In this document: positions 43,130 through 52,305 of the stretch, one piece after another
Numbering within the stretch: position 1 is the first letter of the stretch
Layout: every line of letters begins with the position of its first letter
Source of the DNA: Kibdelosporangium sp040675465
GTDB lineage: Bacteria; Actinomycetota; Actinomycetes; Mycobacteriales; Pseudonocardiaceae
Length of the DNA stretch: 64,000 bases
NCBI RefSeq assembly: GCF_040675465.1
Contig: NZ_JBFAPA010000001.1
Location: 1,178,001 to 1,242,000, forward strand
Direction: 5' to 3'
Notes under the pieces: model-generated
What the model saw: only the letters and a program-made list of their open reading frames with translations
The model's database searches: none
What the model was told of the DNA's origin: nothing
Position numbers and translations under genes: made by a program

Positions 43130-43669
43130 GTGCGCAAGTCCGACGAGGAGCGGTTTCGTGCCTTCGCCGGTGACCAGGCCAAGGCGCTGCGCCGGTGCGC
43201 CTACCTGTTCTGCGGCGACTGGCACCTCGCGGAGGACCTCACCCAGACCACCCTGATCAAGATCTACCGGGCCTGGCCGACCGTGCAGAAGACCGACAGC
43301 ATGCAGAACTACGCCCGCAAGGTGCTGCTCAACGCGTGGCTGGACGAGAAGCGGCGGCCGTGGCGGCGCACCGAGCTGCGGGTGGCCGCGCCGCCGGACT
43401 TCGCCGACGCGGGCGCCGATCCCGAGCTGGCGCAGGCCCGGTCGTGGGCCAAGGACATGACCCACCGCGCGCTCCTGGAGCTGCCGCCCAGACAGCGGGC
43501 GGCGCTGGTGCTGCGCTACTTCGACGACCTGTCGGTCGCCGAGACCGCCGCGGTGCTGGGCTGCTCCGAGGGGACCGTGAAGAGCCAGACCGCGCGGGGG
43601 CTGGAGACATTGCGCCTGGTGGTCGACAACCTGACGGCCGGCAGGCCGGCGAGGAGGGTGGTGTCGTGA
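43130..43669 (+). CDS. SigE-family RNA polymerase sigma factor
   Basis: 179 residues. Region 2: LRRCAYLFCGDWHLAEDLTQTTLIKIYRAW; region 4: ELPPRQRAALVLRYFDDLS and the HTH CSEGTVKSQTARGLETL. It is a close paralogue of the product of 41178 (shared CGDWH, RRPWRR and SEGTVKSQTARGL). GTG start with GGGAGCGGGA upstream. It overlaps its membrane partner by 4 bp (GTGA). Confidence 0.92.
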   Translation: MRKSDEERFRAFAGDQAKALRRCAYLFCGDWHLAEDLTQTTLIKIYRAWPTVQKTDSMQNYARKVLLNAWLDEKRRPWRRTELRVAAPPDFADAGADPELAQARSWAKDMTHRALLELPPRQRAALVLRYFDDLSVAETAAVLGCSEGTVKSQTARGLETLRLVVDNLTAGRPARRVVS

Positions 43670-44397
43670 GCGAGCAGGAACTGCGTGAGGGCCTGCGGTC
43701 CGCGGTCGAGGACGAGCCACCGATGCGGGTCGACCTGGACGAGATCGTCAGCATGGCCGAACGGCTGGTCCGTCGGCGGCGCGCGCTGGTCGCCGTCGGG
43801 GTTGGCACCGCGGCCGTGACGCTTGCCGCGGTGACCGTGCCGGTCGTCCTCGGCATAGCCCGGGGTGAACCCGCGGAGCTGACCGTCGCGGCCCCGCCGG
43901 CCGCGACATCCACGCAGCCAACGGGCAGCGTGGAGCAACTCACCCAGCGCGGGAAGGACATGCAGTCGTACCTCACGACCCGGTTCCCCGCGATGGTCCC
44001 GGGGGTGACGCAGATCGATGTGCGGCCGTTCGGTGGCGAGGCCGAGGGGCAGATCTTCGCCGGCCAGAAGTACCTGAGCGGGACCGTCCGGTACGTCATG
44101 CACGGCACCAAGACCGGGGTCATCGTGGAGATCCACGCCGCCGACGACCCGGCCAAGGTCAGCAAGGACTGCCCCGGCTGCGACGTCCGGATACAACCCG
44201 ACCAGAGCACGGTCGTCCTGGAGACCCTCCAGTCCGCGGACATGATCATCGCCAAGCACTTCCGGCGGGACGGCTCGGTCGTGACCGTGAACACCTACGG
44301 CCACGACCCGGCGGGCGAGCCGGCTCCGGGGTCTGCGGCCAAGCTCACCCTGGATCAGCTGGTCAGCCTGGCCACCGACCCGGAGCTGCACCTGTGA
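43666..44397 (+). CDS. single-pass membrane protein, probable anti-sigma partner
   Basis: 243 residues. Cytosolic N-terminus SEQELREGLRSAVEDEPPMRVDLDEIV, then RLVRRRRALVAVG and a membrane helix (about 44-64), then an outer domain with DCPGCDV. The cytosolic segment parallels that of 41711 (LFKDAVRDTPP against LRSAVEDEPP). The translational overlap with the sigma gene supports an anti-sigma role, unproven. AGGAGG precedes the GTG. Confidence 0.75.
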   Translation: MSEQELREGLRSAVEDEPPMRVDLDEIVSMAERLVRRRRALVAVGVGTAAVTLAAVTVPVVLGIARGEPAELTVAAPPAATSTQPTGSVEQLTQRGKDMQSYLTTRFPAMVPGVTQIDVRPFGGEAEGQIFAGQKYLSGTVRYVMHGTKTGVIVEIHAADDPAKVSKDCPGCDVRIQPDQSTVVLETLQSADMIIAKHFRRDGSVVTVNTYGHDPAGEPAPGSAAKLTLDQLVSLATDPELHL

Positions 44398-44402
44398 TGG
44401 CC

Positions 44403-44408
44403 TACGCT
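44403..44408 (+). promoter_or_regulatory. putative -10 box of a leaderless purB mRNA
   Basis: TACGCT, 8 nt before GTG 44417 (2 nt before GTG 44411), with no ribosome binding site. This spacing favours 44417 as the purB start. Confidence 0.5.
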
Positions 44409-44416
44409 GTGTGAAC

Positions 44417-45862
44417 GTGAGTGAAAAGCCGCGCATCCCGAACGTGCTCGCCGGCCGCTACGCCTCGGTGGAGCTGGTCCAGCTGTGGTCCCCGGAGCAC
44501 AAGGTCGTCCTCGAGCGGGAGCTGTGGCTCGCCGTGCTCAAGGCCCAGGCCGAGCTGGGCGTGTCGTTCGGCGGCGCGGACCCGGACGCGGTCATCGCCG
44601 ACTACTCGCGCGTGCTCGACCAGGTCGACCTGGCCTCGATCGCCGCACGCGAGCGGGTGACCAGGCACGACGTCAAGGCGCGGATCGAGGAGTTCAACGC
44701 GCTGGCCGGGCACGAGCACGTGCACAAGGGCATGACCTCGCGCGACCTCACCGAGAACGTCGAGCAGCTGCAGATCCGGCGTTCGCTGGAGCTGCTCGCG
44801 TCCCGCACGCTCGCGGTGCTGGCCAGGCTGGCCCGGCTGGCCACCGAGCACTCCGACCTGGTGATGGCCGGCCGCTCGCACAACGTCGCCGCGCAGGCCA
44901 CGACCCTCGGCAAGCGGTTCGCCTCGGGCGCGGACGAGCTGCTGATCGCGTTCGAGCGGCTGAGTGACCTGATCGGGCGATACCCGTTGCGCGGCATCAA
45001 GGGCCCGGTCGGCACCGCTCAGGACATGCTGGACCTGTTGGGCGGCAACGAGTCCACTTTGGACTCACTCGAGCTGAAGGTGGCCTCCCACCTCGGTTTC
45101 GAGCGGGTGCTGACGAGCGTCGGCCAGGTGTACCCGCGGTCGCTCGACTTCGACGTCGTGTCCACTTTGGTCCAGCTGGCCGGGGCGCCGGGCAGCCTGG
45201 CCAAGACGATCCGGCTGATGGCCGGGCACGAGCTGGTCACCGAGGGGTTCAAGCCGGGCCAGGTCGGCTCGTCCGCCATGCCGCACAAGATGAACACCCG
45301 CTCGTGCGAGCGGGTCAACGGCCTCGCGGTGATCCTGCGCGGATACCTGTCGATGGTCGGCGAGCTGTCCGGCGACCAGTGGAACGAGGGCGACGTGTCC
45401 TGTTCCGTGGTCCGCCGCGTCGCCCTCCCGGACGCGTTCTTCGCCCTGGACGGCCTGTTCCAGACGTTCCTCACAGTGCTCGACGAGTTCGGCGCGTACC
45501 CGGCCGTCATCGCCCGCGAGCTGGACCGGTACCTCCCGTTCCTGGCTACTACCAAGGTCCTCATGGCCGCCGTTCAAGCCGGAGTCGGTCGCGAGACCGC
45601 GCACGAGGCCATCAAGGAGAACGCCGTCGCCGTGGCGCTGGCCATGCGTGAGCAGGGCATCGCCGACAACGACCTGCTCGACCGGCTCGCCGCCGACTCC
45701 CGGATCCCGCTGGACCGGCCCCAGCTGGACACGCTGCTCGCCGACCGCCTCTCGTTCACCGGCGTCGCCGACAGCCAGATCCGGGCCGTCGTCAAGCGCG
45801 TCGAAGAGGTCCTCGAGAACTACCCCGAGGCCGCCGGCTACGTCCCCGCGCCCATTTTGTAG
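44417..45862 (+). CDS. purB: adenylosuccinate lyase
   Basis: About 481 residues, fumarase/aspartase superfamily. It acts twice in purine synthesis, on SAICAR and on adenylosuccinate. Motifs: RYASVELVQLWSPEHKVVLER, HEHVHKGMTSRDLTEN, GRSHNVAAQATTLGKR, and the signature GSSAMPHKMNTRSCE. Full length. GTG 44417 fits the leaderless pattern; GTG 44411 adds two residues. purC follows 8 kb downstream. Confidence 0.96.
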   Translation: MSEKPRIPNVLAGRYASVELVQLWSPEHKVVLERELWLAVLKAQAELGVSFGGADPDAVIADYSRVLDQVDLASIAARERVTRHDVKARIEEFNALAGHEHVHKGMTSRDLTENVEQLQIRRSLELLASRTLAVLARLARLATEHSDLVMAGRSHNVAAQATTLGKRFASGADELLIAFERLSDLIGRYPLRGIKGPVGTAQDMLDLLGGNESTLDSLELKVASHLGFERVLTSVGQVYPRSLDFDVVSTLVQLAGAPGSLAKTIRLMAGHELVTEGFKPGQVGSSAMPHKMNTRSCERVNGLAVILRGYLSMVGELSGDQWNEGDVSCSVVRRVALPDAFFALDGLFQTFLTVLDEFGAYPAVIARELDRYLPFLATTKVLMAAVQAGVGRETAHEAIKENAVAVALAMREQGIADNDLLDRLAADSRIPLDRPQLDTLLADRLSFTGVADSQIRAVVKRVEEVLENYPEAAGYVPAPIL

Positions 45863-45914
45863 CCGCTGGTGAAACTCGGGGGCGTCCTCCGCGCGCGTGC
45901 TTTAGCTTTGGGGT

Positions 45915-46733
45915 ATGCGCGCTGAGGTGGTTGAGCTGGTCAGATATCCGATCAAGGGGTGTGCGGGCGAGTCGTTGCCGCGGTCAGGGGCCGGGCCGAT
46001 GGGGCTCGACGGCGACCGGCTGTTCATGGTCGTCGACGCCACCGGCAAGTTCATCACCCAGCGGACGCACGAGCAGATGGCGGTCATCCGGCCGCGGCTG
46101 GGCGAGACGACGCTCGGGTTGTCCGCTCCCGGGATGCCCGACGCGGAGTTCGACATCGTCCTGGACGGCGAACGTGTCGAGGTCCTGCTGTTCACCTGGA
46201 CCGGGAAGGCCGTGCACCAGGGCGCCGGGCCGGCGGAGTGGTTCTCGCAGTACATGGGCGAGGAGTGCCGGCTGGTGCGGATCACGCCCGGCCACGAGCG
46301 GCGATCCAACGGCCTCACCCGGGGGTATGCGGGGTTCGCCGACGCGCACGCCCTGCACGTGACGAGCATGTCGTCGCTGGACAATCTGAATGCGCTCATC
46401 CTGCAGTCGGGTGGGCTGGACGCGTTGCCGATGAACAGGTTCCGGCCGAACATCGTGCTGTCCGGGTGGCCCGAGCCGCACACCGAGGACCGCGTGCGGC
46501 GGATGACCATCGGCGGGATCGAGGCGGGCTGGGAGAAACGCGCGGTCCGGTGCGTGGTGCCGACCGTCGACCAGGCGACCGGCAGGCGCGCCGGGCACGA
46601 GCCGACCAAGACACTCGCCCGCTACCGGCGGGAACCCGAGGGCGGGGTCTCGTTCGGCACCAAGTTCGCTGTGGTGACAGCGGGCCAGGTGGCCGTCGGA
46701 GACCCCGCCGACGTCATCGAGTGGGAGGACTAG
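45915..46733 (+). CDS. MOSC domain protein
   Basis: 272 residues: N-terminal MOSC beta barrel (VELVRYPIKGCAGESL, GLDGDRLFMVVDATGKFITQRTHEQMAVI) and C-terminal MOSC domain (ALPMNRFRPNIVLSG, RCVVPTVDQATG, the Cys being the likely molybdenum-cofactor sulfur ligand). Relatives include mARC and YiiM molybdoenzymes that reduce N-hydroxylated compounds. ATG with TAGCTT 6 nt upstream. The stop overlaps the convergent carboxypeptidase gene by 4 bp. Confidence 0.88.
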   Translation: MRAEVVELVRYPIKGCAGESLPRSGAGPMGLDGDRLFMVVDATGKFITQRTHEQMAVIRPRLGETTLGLSAPGMPDAEFDIVLDGERVEVLLFTWTGKAVHQGAGPAEWFSQYMGEECRLVRITPGHERRSNGLTRGYAGFADAHALHVTSMSSLDNLNALILQSGGLDALPMNRFRPNIVLSGWPEPHTEDRVRRMTIGGIEAGWEKRAVRCVVPTVDQATGRRAGHEPTKTLARYRREPEGGVSFGTKFAVVTAGQVAVGDPADVIEWED

Positions 46734-47992
46734 CAGGTGCCGCCGATCACGCGCGGCACACAGTCGGCGTAACTCAGGAACAACGCGACCGCGCTGTCGT
46801 TGCGCTGCGTCTCCCTCGGGATCACCTCATCGGGCGGGTAGAAACCGCTGGTTCCGCCCGAACGTGGGTACATCTCGAAGGTGTAGCTCCAGATCTTGTG
46901 CACGCCCCAGAGCCAGTCGTTGATCGTGCCATCCGTGATGTACAGGTCGGACGCCTGCTCGGGGGTGTAGCTGTTGGTCTGGGCCATCTGCTGGCCCAGC
47001 GTCCGGAACGCACGCTCTTCGGTCGCGTTCAGGCCCGGACCGGTGTTGGCCGTGGTGTATCCGTACGGCCACAGGATCAGCTCGCTGAAGGTGTGGAAGT
47101 CGATGTTCGCCTTGATCTGCTGCACACCGCCGACCACCCGGGAGTTGACGAAGTCACGCACCCGCTGCGTCTCGGGCGCCGAGAACGCCGACGGCCCACG
47201 GTAGGTCTCGCTGGTCGTCGAGCCGCTGGAGCCGCCGCAGCAACCCCAGTTGTAGCCGAAGTTGCGGTTCAGGTCGGTGCCGTTGCCCTGCCGGTTCTTG
47301 CGCCACGCACGGTAGCTGCCGGTGGCGATGTCGTACTCCGAGCCGTCCGGGTTCACGCTCGTCACGATCCAGATCTCCCGCGTGTTCACCATGGTGGTGA
47401 TGGCGGTGTCCGTGCCGTACAGGTCGGTGTACCGGTTGGCGATCCGCAGGCACATCTCCGGGGTGAGGTGCTCGCGGGCGTGCTGCTGGCAGGTGAACAG
47501 CACCTCGGGCTCGGACTCGTCGGTGGCCACGTTGTCGCTGATCTTCAGCAGCCACAGGTCGCGGTTCTGGAAGCTCTTGCCGATCGAGGACAGCCGCGCG
47601 ATCGTCGGGTGGTCGGCGGCGATCTTCTGCAGCTCGGCGGTCTGCTCGGCGTAGTTGTGGTAGTTGGAGTCGGCAGGCGGGAAGTCCAGCGGCTGGGCGA
47701 GCTGCTCCAGCTTGTACCCGGCCTTGCGCAGTGCGGCGGCCTGCTTCGGGGTGGCCGCGAAGGTGAGCGTGCCGCTGTCGACGCCGTAGATGTCCACGTC
47801 GAAGCGGCTGATCGCGGTGCGTGACTGGGAAGTGGTGCCACGCACAACATAAGTGGCGGTGCCGGTCTGCTGACTGTCCGACACACTGGCCGTGCTCTGG
47901 TCCGGCTGCGCCTGCGCGACTACGGGCAAGGGCAGCATGGCGGAGGCGACGAGCACCGCCGCGGCCAGCAAGCCGCGACGACGAGAGGACAT
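46730..47992 (-). CDS. secreted M14 zinc carboxypeptidase
   Basis: 420 residues. Signal peptide MSSRRRGLLAAAVLVASA ending near AQA, a propeptide of about 90 residues, then the M14 domain. Zinc ligands are in TCQQHAREHLTPEM (HxxE) and NIDFHTFSEL; substrate Arg and Asn in NRNFGYNW; the catalytic Glu in YTFEMYPRSGG. It removes C-terminal residues from peptides outside the cell. Resembles carboxypeptidase T of Streptomyces and Thermoactinomyces. GATGGAGGG precedes the ATG. Confidence 0.93.
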   Translation of the reverse strand: MSSRRRGLLAAAVLVASAMLPLPVVAQAQPDQSTASVSDSQQTGTATYVVRGTTSQSRTAISRFDVDIYGVDSGTLTFAATPKQAAALRKAGYKLEQLAQPLDFPPADSNYHNYAEQTAELQKIAADHPTIARLSSIGKSFQNRDLWLLKISDNVATDESEPEVLFTCQQHAREHLTPEMCLRIANRYTDLYGTDTAITTMVNTREIWIVTSVNPDGSEYDIATGSYRAWRKNRQGNGTDLNRNFGYNWGCCGGSSGSTTSETYRGPSAFSAPETQRVRDFVNSRVVGGVQQIKANIDFHTFSELILWPYGYTTANTGPGLNATEERAFRTLGQQMAQTNSYTPEQASDLYITDGTINDWLWGVHKIWSYTFEMYPRSGGTSGFYPPDEVIPRETQRNDSAVALFLSYADCVPRVIGGTC

Positions 47993-48129
47993 AGTGGTCC
48001 CTCCATCCGGTTTTCACTTGTGCTGCAGGGTGTCTCGGAGCGTGACGCCCGGTGGACACACAACGCAATACAAATCGGGACGAAAACACCTATCCGGACG
48101 AGACGGTTCTACCCTTTGGCGGCGAATCA

Positions 48130-48948
48130 ATGGTCGGGTCGGGCACTATGGGTTCTGTGCTCGTCGTTGAGTCGGTGCGGAAGCGGTATTCGCGTGGCGG
48201 CCCGTGGGTTCTCGACGGGGTCGACCTGACCGTCGAACCCGGAGTGATCACGGTGCTCGTGGCCGGTAACGGTGTCGGGAAATCAACCCTGCTGCGAATA
48301 GTGGCGGGCGCGTCCCTGCCGACCTCCGGGCGGGTTGTCGGGCGGCCTCGGGTCGTGGGGTACGTCCCGGAGCGAGCGCCGACGGCGATGCGGATGACCG
48401 CTCGGCAGTACCTGTCGCATATCGGGCGGATGCGGGGGATGTCGCCGGGCGAGGTGGCTTCGCGGATTGATTCGCTGGCTTCGCGGCTGGAATTGGTGCC
48501 TGGGGCGGATGTGCCGATCTCGTCGCTGTCCAAAGGGAATGGGCAGAAGGTCGCGGTGATGCAGGCTTTCCTGGTGCCGCCGGAGCTGCTGGTGGTGGAT
48601 GAGCCTGCGACGGGGCTGGATGCGACGGCGACCGCCGAGTTGACGCGGTTGATGCTGGAGGCGGAGCAGGATGGGGCCGCGATCTTGATGAGCGCGCATC
48701 AGAGTGCGGTTCCTGCGGGCGGGCGGTTGTTTCGGCTCTCCGCGGGGCGGATTGCCGCGGAGGTTGGGCGGGGTATGCGGGTTACCTTGCGTGCCACCAA
48801 GTCCGGCTTGTCCATAAAGGACTTCGCGGGCCTGGCCGACGTGCTGATCGAGGAACCGGGCCAGGTCATGCTGCACACCGACGAGCCGGACAAGTTGCTG
48901 TTGCGGGCCTTGCCTGAGGGCTGGTCATTGGTGGAGGCCAAGCCATGA
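48130..48948 (+). CDS. ABC transporter ATP-binding protein
   Basis: About 272 residues. Walker A AGNGVGKSTL (first Gly replaced by Ala), signature SLSKGNGQK in place of LSGGQ, Walker B LLVVDEPATGLD and the switch His in MSAHQSA. The start is uncertain: ATG 48130, ATG 48148 or GTG 48157. It pairs with the membrane protein at 49071, 122 bp downstream, as a two-gene ABC system of the type used for lipids or small peptides. Confidence 0.85.
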   Translation: MVGSGTMGSVLVVESVRKRYSRGGPWVLDGVDLTVEPGVITVLVAGNGVGKSTLLRIVAGASLPTSGRVVGRPRVVGYVPERAPTAMRMTARQYLSHIGRMRGMSPGEVASRIDSLASRLELVPGADVPISSLSKGNGQKVAVMQAFLVPPELLVVDEPATGLDATATAELTRLMLEAEQDGAAILMSAHQSAVPAGGRLFRLSAGRIAAEVGRGMRVTLRATKSGLSIKDFAGLADVLIEEPGQVMLHTDEPDKLLLRALPEGWSLVEAKP

Positions 48949-49070
48949 CTGACGGCGTGTCCCCCTCTCCTCCGTGCCGTGTCCCCCTTTTGTCGGGGGT
49001 GTGTCCCACGTTCGGCGATGCCGTGTTCCACGTTCGTCGGCCCCGAGTTCTCCGTGGTGGAGGGTGAGTT

Positions 49071-49712
49071 GTGATTCGGTATCTGGTGGCGGATGTGGTT
49101 CAGGGGCAACGGTGGATCGCGCCCGCGTTGGTGTTCGTGGCGGCGGCGTTGGTGAGTACGCCGACGAGTGGGCCGGTGTTGCCGACGTATGCGATCTCGG
49201 CGGCGGTGATGGTGCCGGTGGCGATGTGGTTCACGATTGTGGTGTTCCACAACGAGGAACCGGCGCAGGCGGCGATCACGATGGCGGTGGTGGGTGGGTT
49301 CAACCGGGTGTGGCCCGCGAAGTTGCTGACCTCTTTCCTGGTGTCGTTGGTCGTGAGTGCGGTGGCTTTTGGGTATGTGACGATCAGTACGATTCCGCAG
49401 CAAACTCCTGTGCTGCTGGGGGTTGGGGTTCTTGACTACCTGATGTGCGCGGTGGCGGGGGTGGCTTTTGGGGCGTTGATCAGCCGGCCGGTGGTGCCGA
49501 AGATCGCGTGGACCGTGTTGCTCGGAGTGGGGATTTCGTTGGGACAGCTGCTTATCCGGCACGCACCGCCGGTGAACGCGATGATCCAGCTGTATGCCGG
49601 GGATGCGCCGCTGGCTTCGGTGGGGTCGTTGCTTGTGATCGCGTTGGAAACCGTTGTCCTCGCGGCGGTTGTGGTGGTCGCCGCGAGAACGTTGACGCGG
49701 CAGCGGACCTAG
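49071..49712 (+). CDS. ABC-type membrane permease subunit
   Basis: 213 residues with about six membrane segments, no ATPase motifs, and a charged N-terminus (IRYLVADVVQGQRW). It is the likely membrane partner of the ATPase at 48130. GGTGGAGGGTGAGTT precedes the GTG. The stop directly abuts that of the convergent SAM hydrolase gene. Function unknown beyond transport or membrane remodelling. Confidence 0.75.
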   Translation: MIRYLVADVVQGQRWIAPALVFVAAALVSTPTSGPVLPTYAISAAVMVPVAMWFTIVVFHNEEPAQAAITMAVVGGFNRVWPAKLLTSFLVSLVVSAVAFGYVTISTIPQQTPVLLGVGVLDYLMCAVAGVAFGALISRPVVPKIAWTVLLGVGISLGQLLIRHAPPVNAMIQLYAGDAPLASVGSLLVIALETVVLAAVVVVAARTLTRQRT

Positions 49713-50522
49713 CTAGCGCTCGATCTCGGCGATTGCGTTGCGCTGGCTGACCATCAGCAGCGATGACGCGAAGCCTCGGTTGACCGCTATGGCCACGTGG
49801 CCGGAGGAGTCGACGAACACCAGCGCCTCACCGGGTTCCACGTCGTCGAAGGTCCGGCCGATGGTGGCATCGACCTGGTGCATGCCGACCCGCACGCGCA
49901 CGGACGCACCCGGGAGCAACAGGCCGGTCGCGATGATGTCGCGGACGGTCGCGGCGAGCTGGACGTTGCCGAAGTGGTCCACCGACAGGACCTCGGAGGT
50001 CAGCTTCTGGTTGGCGATCGTGACCTTGGGGTCCGGCAACTGGATCAGCTCGTCGGTGTCCAGCTCCGGGCCGAAGTCGGCGGGGGCCACGCCCAGCGCC
50101 AGGTGGGCACCGGCCGGCGCGAAGATGTCACGGCCGTGGAAGGTGTGCGACACGCTGGGCAGGCGGTACTCCTCGGCGATGAGGTCGTAGGCGGCCTCGA
50201 TGCCGCCCAGCGCCTCGGCCGCCGGGAGCAGGAGGCCGTTGTCCGGGCCGACCAGGACGCCGTCCTTGGCGGCGATGACGACACCCCGCCGGGTCGAGCC
50301 GACGCCCGGGTCGACGACGGCGACGTGGACGGCGGGCGGCATGAACGGCACGACCTGGGCCAGCACGGACGCACCACGCCGGACGTCCTGTGGGGGCACG
50401 GCATGGGAGATGTCGATGACCTGGGGCTGTGGCGCGATGCGGGCGATCACCCCGCGACATGCCGCCACAAAGCCGTCGGCCAGCCCGTAGTCGGTGGTCA
50501 ACGTTATCCAGTCATACGCCAT
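49713..50522 (-). CDS. SAM hydrolase / SAM-hydroxide adenosyltransferase (DUF62)
   Basis: 269 residues. Family motifs: ITLTTDYGLADGFVAACRGVI, VVDPGVGSTRRGVVIAA, VGPDNGLLLPAAE, GRDIFAPAGAHLA and VDHFGNVQL. Members hydrolyse S-adenosylmethionine to adenosine and methionine and are relatives of the fluorinase; the residues here fit the hydroxide rather than the halide branch, as far as I can judge. ATG 50522 has TATGAA 5 nt upstream; ATG 50528 is an alternative. Confidence 0.9.
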   Translation of the reverse strand: MAYDWITLTTDYGLADGFVAACRGVIARIAPQPQVIDISHAVPPQDVRRGASVLAQVVPFMPPAVHVAVVDPGVGSTRRGVVIAAKDGVLVGPDNGLLLPAAEALGGIEAAYDLIAEEYRLPSVSHTFHGRDIFAPAGAHLALGVAPADFGPELDTDELIQLPDPKVTIANQKLTSEVLSVDHFGNVQLAATVRDIIATGLLLPGASVRVRVGMHQVDATIGRTFDDVEPGEALVFVDSSGHVAIAVNRGFASSLLMVSQRNAIAEIER

Positions 50523-50571
50523 GCGCATTCATACCGTGTTGCGGTGTGTACTCGCCGCAAGCCCCACCGGA

Positions 50572-52305
50572 CTAGGCCGACAATGTCTCCACTAGGTTTG
50601 CGTATGACCCCTTTCTTGTCATCAGTTCGTCGTGCGTGCCGAGCTCGACGATCCGGCCGCCGTCCATGACCGCGATCCGGTCCGCGTCCTTCGCCGAGGC
50701 CAGGCGGTGTGCGATGGCGATCACGGTCCGTCCTTCCAGGACCGCGGACAACGACTGCTCCAAGTCCCGGGAGGCCGACGAGTCCAGCAGGGACGTGGCC
50801 TCGTCCAGAACCAACGTGTGTGGGTCGGCGAGAACCAGCCGTGCCAGCGCGATCTGCTGAACCATTGCCGGAGCCACCGCCTCGCCGCCCGACCCGACCA
50901 GGGTGTCCAGCTGCTGCGGCAGGTTCTTGGCCCAGTCCTCGGCGTTCACCGTCCGCAACGCGTTCCACAACTCGTCATCGGTCGCCGGACGCGGCAACGT
51001 CAGGTTCTCCCGCAGGGTTCCGGCGAACACGTGCTGTTCCTGGGTCACCAGAACGACTTCGCGGCGCCTGCGCTCCAGCGGCAGGCTGCTGACCTCGACG
51101 CCGCCGATCGTCACCTCGCCCTCGCCGGGGGCGTTCACCCCGGCCAGCAGGCGGCCCAGGGTGGACTTGCCCGCGCCGGACGGGCCGACGATCATCAGCC
51201 GCTCACCCTCCACAATGTCCAGATCGATCCCGTGCAGGATCTCCCGGCCCCTGGTGTAGGCGAACTTCGCGCTGCGGACCTTGATGTGCGTGCCCACCGG
51301 CCGAACGTCGGCGTCCCCGTCGTCGGGCCGGATGCGTTGCACACCAAGGATCCGCCGCAGGGCCGCGTTGCCGACCTGCAACTCGTCCAGCCAGCCGAGC
51401 ACCTCACCCAACGGCTCGGCCATCGCGCGGGCGTACAGCACGACCGCGGTGATCTCGCCCAACCCGGCCAGGCCGTTGGTATATGCGAGGCCACCGATCA
51501 ACAGAATCGCCGCGATCGGCAGCAGGTAGGCGACGTCCAAGGCGGCCAGGAACGTCGACCACAGCTTGCTGCAGTAGTTCTCGACGTCGATCGCCTTGTC
51601 CAGCAGCCGGTCGTTGGCGCCGACCCGCTTCTGCCGCAACCGCAGGGCTTCCAAGGTCCGGCCGCCTTCGGCCGTCTCGTGCGTGTTGGTGTGCACGTCC
51701 GCCCACAACGCCAGCGCCTCTTGGTACTTGGGCAGCACCTTCGGCCGGTACCAGCGCGCCGCGCCGACCATGACCGGGACCGCGACCAGCATGCCCAGCG
51801 CCACGATCGGGGAGGTGACCACCATCGCGACCGCGGTCAGCGCGACCGTCACGGACGCGATGGTGATCTCCGGCGCGGCCTGGCGCAGGCCCTCGTCCAG
51901 TTTGTCCACATCGGACGTTGCGCGGCTCAGCAAGTCGCCGGTGCCGGCGGACTCCACGGTCGACAGCGGCAGCTGAACCACGTGCCGGACCATGCCTTCG
52001 CGGGCCTCCGCGAGCAGCCGCTCGCCGAACACCGCGGCCCGCATCCGTGCCCAGCCCTGCAACACCGCGTGCAGGGCGAGCACGGCCACGAACACCAGCA
52101 CGGTCACGTCGATCCGCCAGGTCGTCGTGCCCGCGACCACTGCGTCCACCAGGTCACCCAGCAGCTGCGGACCCACCAGGCCGACGATGGTCGCGATCCC
52201 GAACAGCGACATCATCCCGAGGAACGCGCCGCGGTTGGCCGTGGTCACCCGCCACAGCCAGGCCCGGACGTCCCGCCGCCCGGCCAACGGAAGTGTTGTA
52301 CTCAT
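50572..52305 (-). CDS. ABC exporter half, intact Walker A but degenerate signature motif
   Basis: 577 residues: six-helix type IV exporter membrane domain (about 1-320) and a C-terminal ATPase domain. Walker A GPSGAGKST is intact and Walker B TLVLDEATSLLD is normal, but the signature is GEAVAPAMVQQ instead of LSGGQ. It forms a heterodimer with the product of the overlapping gene upstream (ATGA overlap at 52302-52305). The predicted dimer has one working ATP site and one dead site. It exports an unknown hydrophobic compound or peptide. Confidence 0.92.
   Translation of the reverse strand: MSTTLPLAGRRDVRAWLWRVTTANRGAFLGMMSLFGIATIVGLVGPQLLGDLVDAVVAGTTTWRIDVTVLVFVAVLALHAVLQGWARMRAAVFGERLLAEAREGMVRHVVQLPLSTVESAGTGDLLSRATSDVDKLDEGLRQAAPEITIASVTVALTAVAMVVTSPIVALGMLVAVPVMVGAARWYRPKVLPKYQEALALWADVHTNTHETAEGGRTLEALRLRQKRVGANDRLLDKAIDVENYCSKLWSTFLAALDVAYLLPIAAILLIGGLAYTNGLAGLGEITAVVLYARAMAEPLGEVLGWLDELQVGNAALRRILGVQRIRPDDGDADVRPVGTHIKVRSAKFAYTRGREILHGIDLDIVEGERLMIVGPSGAGKSTLGRLLAGVNAPGEGEVTIGGVEVSSLPLERRRREVVLVTQEQHVFAGTLRENLTLPRPATDDELWNALRTVNAEDWAKNLPQQLDTLVGSGGEAVAPAMVQQIALARLVLADPHTLVLDEATSLLDSSASRDLEQSLSAVLEGRTVIAIAHRLASAKDADRIAVMDGGRIVELGTHDELMTRKGSYANLVETLSA

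Noticed and set aside
45959..47824. Open frame of 621 codons on the plus strand
   Set aside because: Shadow over the MOSC gene and antisense to the M14 carboxypeptidase gene, both of which have full family motifs.
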